Both the position numbers and the translations under genes were made by a program. Below the pieces are notes generated by a model, which did not search any database, was not told where the DNA came from, and was given only the letters and a program-made list of their open reading frames with translations. 64,000 bases of DNA from Chamaecyparis obtusa (Eukaryota > Streptophyta > Pinopsida > Cupressales > Cupressaceae): NCBI GenBank assembly GCA_027943335.1, contig BSBK01001120.1, positions 124,001 through 188,000 on the forward strand, read 5' to 3'. Below, piece after piece: positions 56,925 to 64,000 of the stretch. Numbering within the stretch: the first letter of the stretch is position 1; each line of letters opens with the position of its first letter.

Positions 56925-57905
56925 TATTTATAACTGAATGTGGACCTCTTATCCAGCCATAGACTTCAACATAGTCATTATTCATTAGCCACGTATGAAA
57001 ATGAATATCAAATTACTCATTTCACATGCCTATATGAATTGACCTGTTGCCTCCTATTTAGGTGGGGTTTTGAGTAACTCTTAGAATTGAGAGTCCAACA
57101 ACCATATACCAAGCTCTAAAATGGAGGATTTAATGCTAGGAAATGATTGCAATTGAAATTAAGATAGAATGATAATGCAAGATTAGTCTAAAAAGCTTGT
57201 AAGAAAATGAGCATTTATCTAAAAACATTGTAACCAAACTAAATTAAGAATGAAATGAATCATTAATCTAAGAATGAAAATTACTCTAATAAGAAAAATG
57301 ATTATAACTTGAGAATGCAAAAAAGGTGAGACAATAATTCACCAACGATTTGATACTCTAAAATTGCCTCCTCAAATGAGGAATGAGAGGATTCTATTAT
57401 AGAAAAGCCCAGGTGGAGATTGAAGAGTTTCTTGCAAAGAAACGATCGTCCCTTTGTCTCCTTGGTGGGAGGTGAAACAATTTGGAGAGATTATTTAATT
57501 AAATAAATGAAATATGGCCACATGGGTGACTTTTCCAATTACTTGAATAATTAAATTCAAATGAGGATATTTCATTTAAAGAACTAAATATTATTTAATT
57601 CCTCTTGATTTGTATTAGCTAAAAGGGGTGGAATTAATTTAATTAGAGTGCTAGGACTTTGTAATTAAATTAATCAATCATAAGTTTTATTTAGCCAATA
57701 AATGTCAATATTTAAGAATTAAATATGGCATGTGATTAATTCAAATGTGAGGCTTTCTACATTTGACACTTAGGTCAAGTAAAGTCAATTAGGAGATAGA
57801 ATTGCCTAGTACAATAGGACTTCGATGATGTAGAAATTTGAAGAAATGAGACTAAATGCACCAAAATTGGTTAGGATCGCAAGATGCCAAATTTGGGGTA
57901 TTACA
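56925..57905 (-). repeat. 5' LTR of element D
   Basis: Its U3 start, on the minus strand TGTAATACCCCAAATTTGG, ends exactly at 57905. The other boundary, next to the primer site, is less certain (56921-56935). The AT-rich TTAATTTAATT stretch in the middle resembles the A and G LTRs, but overall similarity is low. The flank starts ATAGG; the partner flank is lost. Confidence 0.75.
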
Positions 57906-58810
57906 ATAGGGGTAGCATGTACTGCAATAATTATAAACTAATCATGTCTTTCTTTTGTGACATAATACAGTGAAATTTACAAATCTATTATAAATACAGA
58001 AGAACATAACTTAACTTGATGAAGGTATGCCAATTATGCATTTTCAACCCTGGCCCAAATTCACTTTTCTTTGATATGAGATTTCTTATGTTCGCAAAAA
58101 ATCTTGTGGGAAATCAATTTTTATGTATGAATTCTTTTATGGCATCACTTTTCTAGTCCATTAATAACCAAGGAAGGGAACTTATATTAATCCGGTCTCC
58201 ATTTCTATTTGATTCAATGAAATTTTTCATTGCATGATTGGATTCATGAATGTCACTACAAATTTTGACATTTTTTTCTTTGTCACACCTTCCATCTAAT
58301 ATTTTCCACAATGTCTCCATTTTATTCTTTCCAATATGCATAGTATCAAACAAATGCACAATTTGTAGCTTCTCATATTAGGGAAACCTACTAAATTGTC
58401 TTGGATAACTTTTTAGTCCCTTTGGAAGGTTCTTAGTAATACCTTGACAACCTTCACATGATCATTAATTACATAATCAACAAACAAATCAACATAGAAA
58501 TATATAAATTCCAAACATAAACCATTATGTGGAATGACATTACCTTGATGATTAATTCTATGATATTCCAACTTCCATAGGCAAGTTTTCATTCTTTGTG
58601 GCTTTGATGTAGTCTCTTCTTTCCCATTGAAAAGATGTTTTTGGGTAGTTTGATCCTTATGATTTCTATGTAGGAAGTTCCTATACTCATCAAACACTTT
58701 CTTTCCTAAACTTTTTGAATGATGAGATTTCATCTTTGGACCACAAACTGGACATGTAAATTTTCCCTTTGTTTGAAGACCTAAAAGATAATGATACAAT
58801 TGGATTAAAT
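57906..58810 (-). pseudogene. CACTA (En/Spm)-type transposase fragment
   Basis: From right to left: HYLLGLQTKGKFTCPVCGPK and MKSHHSKSLGKKVFDEYRNF (58796-58674), LCLEFIYFYVDLFVDY (58520s), then, after a shift, MHLFDTMHIGKNKMETLWKI and NVKICSDIHESNHAMKNFIE (58359-58200), and KFPTRFFANIRNLISKK with LKMHNWHTFIK (to about 58020). This order matches the Tnp2/Transposase_21 family of plant CACTA elements. The fragment is bounded by the D LTR on the left and by the K LTR on the right. It is the oldest layer of this part of the window. Terminal repeats were not found. Confidence 0.8.
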
Positions 58811-60045
58811 TGTTGGGATTATGGAAAGATAAGTACTAAGAGGGGAGAGGTGAATCAGTTCCCTCAAAAATTTTTAAGACTAAAACTTTGCAATAGTAGA
58901 TCTCAATTAACTGACTGATTCCATTTTTTGAAACATACATTCAAGTAACTAAAAATGTAAACAAAACAATAAATCATACGTGAAAATCCATACTCATGAC
59001 ATAGATATTTTGGTATCGCAGAAACCCTTGTTACAAGGTAAAAATTATGGTGGGGATGAAAACCACGAATCTTCACTACTACAACAATAATGTATGTCGT
59101 TCAAGGCTACATGTTTGTGATCACTTCTGATGATCTTACCCTTTTAGGAGTAACAAAAATATCAACTAGATCTACCTAATTAAAGGATTTTAAAAACACA
59201 ATTCATGTGTGTACTCAGTTAAGAGATTTATATAAGAACTGTTAAGTTCACTCTGTTAAGAGATTTTGAATTATGCTACAATGGTTAAATTGATAACAGT
59301 AAAGTATCTATAAATAAAAAATAATTCTTGTCTGATTCTAATCTATGAAGTATCAAGTAAATATCACCTCAGTGTGATGTATGTGCCCTTCTGTTCTACT
59401 CGAGTATGTGTTCTAAAAAAAATGGATTCCTTCTTTCATAAACCTTATGTCAAAAACCCTTTGTCTGATCTTCTGATGTCCTTAGTGTGGCTACTCCCTT
59501 ATGATACATGATCATAATGACATCTATACAAATTTATATCAAACTGACTTGACCTAATTAGGGTTTACAATATCTTAGAAAACCTGAGATCAATGGTGTA
59601 AGAAAATAACCTAGATCTAACATCACATAGGAATCATCATCAAAATTAATTATTACATCCATATTAAATATGTCTCAATCTTGGTAAATTGTTTCCCTGA
59701 TCGGTGTAAACCATTTGCATATATGTTTGTGCCATTCTTGATTACTATGTTGTTTCCTGCTTTATTTGGTAATCACTACATTCATAATTCGATAAATTAC
59801 TAATGTTCGGTTCATATGAATGCTCGATGATCACTAGCTTGGTACTCGGTAAATGTCTGGCATTTGGTAAGTGTACTAGGTCAAACCTATGTTCGGTTGT
59901 CTTAGAGTTCTACCTTGTCTTTTCTCGATGTGAAGGATTTGTATGCTTAACCGACTATTTTGTTTGTCTCCTTTTACCAACCTTTACCGACTGAATAACT
60001 GATGGATACTAATGACAATCCATTAATGCTCAAATAGAGATAACA
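58811..60045 (-). repeat. 3' LTR of element K
   Basis: Plus-strand TGTTGGGATTATGG to GATAACA. It contains AGAGGGGAGAGGTGAATCAG near the left end, TTAAGAGATT-type words (59140-59270) and a decayed CTCGGTA/ACCGAC array at 59785-59995. The left flank is TAAAT; the other flank is not in the window. Confidence 0.8.
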
Positions 60046-60255
60046 ATCTCCCTCTTTGGAATTAGTATCAAAACCTTATGTATATTTACCGATTGCCAAA
60101 ATATATAAAATCTTAAAACTATACTAACTCCATATATACATTGACTCCCCCTTTGTGCATGCTCCCGCTATAAAGTAAAAAATGGAATATATATGTAAAT
60201 CTATATACATAGAATTTCCCCCTTTTTAAAATTAATGTCAAAACAAAAAATGTAC
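60046..60255 (-). other. 3' untranslated region of K with three polypurine tracts
   Basis: Tracts lie opposite 60046-60057 (AAAGAGGGAGAT, LTR-adjacent), opposite 60144-60154 (CAAAGGGGGAGT) and opposite 60215-60227 (AAAAAGGGGGAAA, preceded by a GACATTAAT word). Confidence 0.7.
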
Positions 60256-61506
60256 TTAAAACTTATAAAAATTGTGTTGATGGGTTTTCTTTAGGTATGC
60301 CAAGAGCTTCTCCCATTCCTCATTCAAGTTGTCAAGAGCAATGTGCTTTAGACTAACTGGTGCATGCATATAAAAAAATTTCTCAAGCACATATATCTCG
60401 GGGGTGGAAACTAAAGATTTTTCCTTATTTACATGTCTCTCCATGATCTTTAGATGGGGAAGTAGCTCATCTTGTAGCTCGGTGACTTGATCACTAGTGG
60501 TATCTTCTTGCTTCCTCAAATCTGATCTCAACTGCCTAAGTTCTTCAACTTTTAATACATGCTTAGGAAAAGCATTTGGCTCGGTTGGAGAACTGTTTGC
60601 ACTAACCTTACTTTATTCATCTAGCTTCTTAATGTTTTCACTAACCTTGGTAGTGAAATGGTCAAGAATGCACAACTTAAACAAAATTTGAACTATTTTT
60701 TGAATGATGATTTCCAGCTCGGTAATAACCTCTGAGAGATTAACCTTATTTATTTCCACTTCTTGGCTTATTTTATCTTCCAATTTCAATTGAATCTTTT
60801 CTTGTACCCTTTCCTCTACTCTCTTCTCAACATCAATATCTCGAGCATTTATGTGGCTAGTTAGAGTTTCAAGTTGATCAAGGATGGGAGTATCTTCATC
60901 GACATTGATCTTAGGAACTACTTGTAGTAAAATATCTCTAAAGTCCTCTAGAATTTATTTTCTTTTACTCTCCTTTTTCAGCTTTTCTTGCATTGCCTTT
61001 CTTGTGCACAATTCCTCATATTTTCTTAGTACCTTAGGGTCTAATGTTCTAGGGTCACATTCAGGTATCTCAATAATCTCATCCAATGTGACTGGACCTT
61101 TTCCATGTTTCTTTTTCTTCTTCAGTGTTAGTGATTTAGTATATGGAACAAGAGAATTAGTCTCCGTATTTGTCTTCTCAGGCTAGGTTGATACACTTTC
61201 TTCCTTAAGTTTCCTGATGACCAGTGTCTTGATGTTTTGTCCTTGGGCATCAGTTGTGGTGTCTCTTGTTGAATCTATCAGTTTAGTTTCTACTGGTGCT
61301 TGTGATACTACCTTTGTTTTCTTAGGATCATTGGAAGTATTATTCTTTGTTGTCCCATGTTCCTCGAGTGTATCTTTTGGTTTCTCTGGGGTTGAGACTT
61401 CAGGTTCCTTCTGAATTACAATTTCAACAACTTGTACTAGAATTGGTAAGTCATCTAGAATTGCACTTGTTGCTCTCTCGATGGGTGCATTCTCCTTAGT
61501 TGTATC
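60256..61506 (-). pseudogene. ORF2-type protein of element K, C-terminal ~415 codons, three stops
   Basis: One frame runs from 61506 to the stop at 60256 with three internal stops (in VST-PEKT, KRK-ILED and LDE-SKV contexts). It is rich in Lys, Glu and Thr, with a probable coiled coil (VEKRVEERVQEKIQLKLEDK) and a C-terminal block YVLEKFFYMHAPVSLKHIAL ending KTHQHNFYKF. Function is unknown. It corresponds in position and composition to the C-terminal third of E ORF2; direct residue similarity is weak by eye. Confidence 0.65.
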
Positions 61507-62658
61507 TGTAATACCCCAAAAATGGGCTATAAGTTCATTAATCTTCTATATCAACAATTCGAACGAAATCGACATCGAAGTCTTAATCTAAGGCACATCT
61601 AAACATCATCGAATCATAATTGAGTATCTTAAATTCTGCATCGGGGAATATTCCTAGCAATATTCCTAATTATCTTAATTATCTTTAATTTAATGATTAT
61701 TTGGCAATAAATCACTTTTATCCTAAGTTTGATTAATTGAATATTTTCATATTTAATTAATTAGATTTAATATCTTGCCACTTAATTGTGTAATTAAATT
61801 TAATTATATCTATTATTAATTGTATTATTTAATTTTGACAATAAATCCAATATCCTATGAATAATTGATTAAATTCTTATTTAATTAATTAAAGCAAGTT
61901 GTCATTATTTAATAATATAGTTTTTAATAAAAGTTTGAAAAATAATGGATTAACCCATAAATCAATTATTTATTTTCAAAAATCAGTTAAGTTGAGCATA
62001 AATCACTTTATTTATTTAATTAATTCATAAATAAAACATGCACAATCATAAAAGCAGACAACTATCAATTATCAATTAAAGCTAAACTCTATTTTGAGTT
62101 AAAACTTAGCTTTTGCATGTTTTTGTGAGTTAATTATCTTTATTATCAGATAACTCAAAAATCAAGCTGAGTTAATCTGAGTGATTTATGGCTTTCTTCC
62201 ATGCACCTCCAAAGCCCTGGATTTCTATAAAACCAAGGCTTAGCTCTTCAAAATTGGCATCCAAAAATTTGCATTCTCACGCTATTGAATTGGAGTCTGA
62301 AGAATCATCTTTGCGAATCCAAGCTATTGTGAGATCTTTCTAGTTTTGAGCATTGCATATTACATAGCATAGATTCATATCATTTTTTCATTATTATTGC
62401 ATAGAAAATACCAAAAAAAAAAAGATTAATTGCATTCAATTCATATCTGGATCAATTGCATTTAAATCCTTCATTTAGGTGTCGTCTAGGTCACTGATCT
62501 TGATAACAATCTGAGAACATTAATCTCACACCTACTAGAAGGTAGTAAATTGCTTGGTTAGAGTAGATTTCAATTTTGCACGATTTTGATTATAGCTAAC
62601 CTCTAATGTTTTATTGAAGTGTTGTGTCTACAGATCAAGTACAATTTTCACACACACA
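61507..62658 (+). repeat. 5' LTR of element G
   Basis: TGTAATACCCCAAAAATGGG to TTCACACACACA. It keeps the AT-rich TTAATTAATT core of the A LTRs and the CTATAAAACCAAGGC promoter-like block (62226-62240). Confidence 0.85.
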
Positions 62659-62662
62659 TTTC

Positions 62663-62680
62663 TGGTGCCCACCATGGGGC
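62663..62680 (+). other. Primer binding site of element G
   Basis: TGGTGCCCACCATGGGGC differs from the A site at two positions. Confidence 0.72.
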
Positions 62681-64000
62681 GCTGAAATGGGTTTCCAATT
62701 CAATTCTATCAAATTTTGTCTTTTTCTGCTCGGTTTCTGTGCAAAAATACAATTTTTATTTTTTGTCTATACAATCTTCATACAAGCTTCTGACAAAAGT
62801 CATATGATTTTGAACCCATTGTCATACGATAGTTGACCGAGTATCATTTCATCAGGCACCCACTGTTGTTTGGAGGTTGGATCATCATTTCATCAAACAC
62901 CCAGTGTCGTACGAGTTTTTGGACTATCATCTAGTAATAGACCCAATGTCGTACGAGTTTTGACATCAGGTTTCAACTATCATCTGGTAATAGACCCACT
63001 ATCATATGACTTTCGGTACCAAATTTCAATTGTCATTTCAATTTTGCAGGCAGTTTGTCAGATTTGATTTTTGGATTTTGACTGACAGCTAACCCTAACA
63101 ATTGAAATTTACTATTTTTGATTGATTTCTGTTGGTTTTGATTGGAAAAAGTGTAAAGTTTGCTAAAATTAGGTAAAAATCTACTAAGCACATTGCAAGG
63201 ATCTCAGGTATTCCACTTGTGCTAATAATATTTCAATTTGGGGCTTAAAATAAATCTCTTGTGTGTCTAGCTCAGGTGATTCTTTTCATGCTTTTGTTTT
63301 ACAAACTTGCATAATTGATACTAGGTTGTGACCCCTTAAGGATTCATTAAGTAGTCTCAGATACTTATGATTGATCTTGATTGCTATCTTGGGTTATTGG
63401 ACTCGCTAATCCGTCAGCACCTCATTCCACCCCGTGGTTGCAATCTCAGCACCATAAAGGGGAGGGCTCAACAAGACAGAAGCGTTAAGTGTTCCACTTG
63501 GAAACCCTTTTGTGCTTTTAGGAACTCACTTGTTTTCTAAGTTGGGGACTCATTTTCAACTTGTGTGAGGTGTTAAGTGTTCCACCTTTTGGACTCATCT
63601 CATATTCGCTTTAAGCGTTAAGTGTTCCTCTTTCTGCTTTTTGGATACTTTTGGTAGATTTGCTTTTGGAAACATACATCTGTGCTGACATAGTAATTAG
63701 GCCCTATGAACACTATTCATGATTCTTGAGAGATTGGATTCCCAACAAAATCCTTCTTGACGACAGAATCCTTGTAGGTAGGGAGGATACTTAGTGCGTT
63801 TCACATTCAACTTGGTTATTGCATCTTCTCTTATTGATCGATACATTCTCTCCCAGGAGAGGTTGATAGATCACGTGGGGTAGACATCATGAGCTTTGGT
63901 GAATCAAAATTGGTTAGTGCATCTTCCCTTATTGATTGATACATTCTCTCTCGGGAGAGGTTGATAGATCACGTGGGGTTGATATCATAGACCTTGGTGA
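62681..64000 (+). other. Leader of element G with repeated words and a duplicated hairpin
   Basis: ACCCANTGTCGTACGAGTTTT-like words recur at about 62810-63010. GTTAAGTGTTCC occurs three times (63485, 63571, 63626 region). An ~95-base segment with the hairpin CTCTC-N4-GAGAG and GTTGATAGATCACGTGGGGT is duplicated in tandem (about 63815-63908 and 63912-64000). No ORF with a domain is present. Confidence 0.6.

Larger units (their letters stand above)
38050..57905 (-). mobile_element. Element D: Tat-like Ty3/Gypsy retrotransposon, minus strand, 3' end missing, carrying E and F
   Basis: D has a 5' LTR (56925-57905), a primer site, a 2.2 kb leader, gag, protease, G-patch, RT, two RNase H domains, integrase and the start of the 3' noncoding region. 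No match to its LTR was found below 38050, so the 3' end is deleted or replaced; 38050 is approximate. It is related to A in domain order and in the conserved 3' module but has its own leader and LTR. E is inserted between the second RNase H and integrase; F is inserted in the linker before RT. Confidence 0.85.
58811..61506 (-). mobile_element. Element K: 3' part of a third ORF2-type non-autonomous element, minus strand
   Basis: It has a 3' LTR (58811-60045), polypurine tracts and the C-terminal part of a long charged ORF. It is cut at 61506 by the LTR of G; its remainder should lie beyond the window. No pol domain is present in the visible part. Layout (ORF end, doubled purine tract, LTR with the same modules) matches J and E. 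Confidence 0.75.
61507..64000 (+). mobile_element. Element G: 5' end of a Gypsy element of the A family
   Basis: It comprises a 5' LTR, a primer site and 1.3 kb of leader; the rest is beyond the window. LTR and leader match A over long stretches (TGTAATACCCCAAAAATGGG, AGCCCTGGATTTCTATAAAA, CTAACCTCTAATRTTTTAYTG). It is inserted in the ORF of K; the base word before it is GTATC. Confidence 0.88.

Noticed and set aside
60884..61414. Plus-strand Ser/Phe/Leu-rich ORFs at 60884-61186 and 61217-61414
   Set aside because: The minus strand carries one continuous ~415-codon frame with only three stops ending at the K polypurine region, which explains the composition.

Overview
This is plant nuclear DNA made almost entirely of old, nested LTR retrotransposons. 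I see no host gene, tRNA or rRNA gene, CRISPR array or bacterial-type feature. Evidence for a plant: Ty1/Copia elements primed by initiator tRNA-Met (TGGTATCAGAGC after the LTR), Ty3/Gypsy elements of the plant Tat-like type (two RNase H domains, gag starting MVETRAS or MAITTRSG, primer site TGGCACCCACCGTGGGG), a DUF4283 LINE-type ORF and a CACTA-type transposase fragment. The density of nesting, the AT-richness and the divergence between LTR pairs suggest a large, slowly purged genome such as a gymnosperm, but the species cannot be fixed from the sequence alone.

Layout. 1-3938 (+): 3' part of a non-autonomous element (J) with its 3' LTR. 4931-35545 (+): Gypsy element H without recognisable LTRs. 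H is split at 6104/32456 by Gypsy element A (6105-32455, +). A is split by Copia B (12907-17854, +, target duplication GAACC) and by Copia C (19259-26233, minus, target duplication ATGTC). 35742-36719 (minus): DUF4283 ORF remnant, then tandem repeats and unassigned DNA. About 38050-57905 (minus): Gypsy element D, with 5' LTR but no recognisable 3' LTR. D is split by E (39551-46771, +, TAGAT), a complete non-autonomous element, and by F (48960-50338, minus, TTTTC), a one-LTR insertion. 57906-58810 (minus): CACTA transposase remnant. 58811-61506 (minus): K, a third relative of J and E, cut by Gypsy element G (61507 to beyond the window end, +).

How the parts relate. A and D share domain order gag-PR-G-patch-RT-RNase H-second RNase H-INT and a conserved structured 3' noncoding module. 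H differs: its second RNase H domain sits between protease and reverse transcriptase. J, E and K have no pol, but J and E share a long coiled-coil-rich ORF of unknown function and K encodes the same kind of C-terminal region. Their LTR ends and polypurine tracts match the architecture of Copia C, which suggests they were moved in trans by C-like elements. Every pol gene here is broken, mostly by stop codons that single C-to-T or G-to-A changes would explain, as expected of methylated, silenced repeats.

The strongest leads are the H domain order, the shared ORF of J/E/K, the repeated CTCGGTA arrays in three Copia-type LTRs, duplicated polypurine tracts, the one-LTR insertion F, and the GGTGAAAACC hairpin module of A and D.
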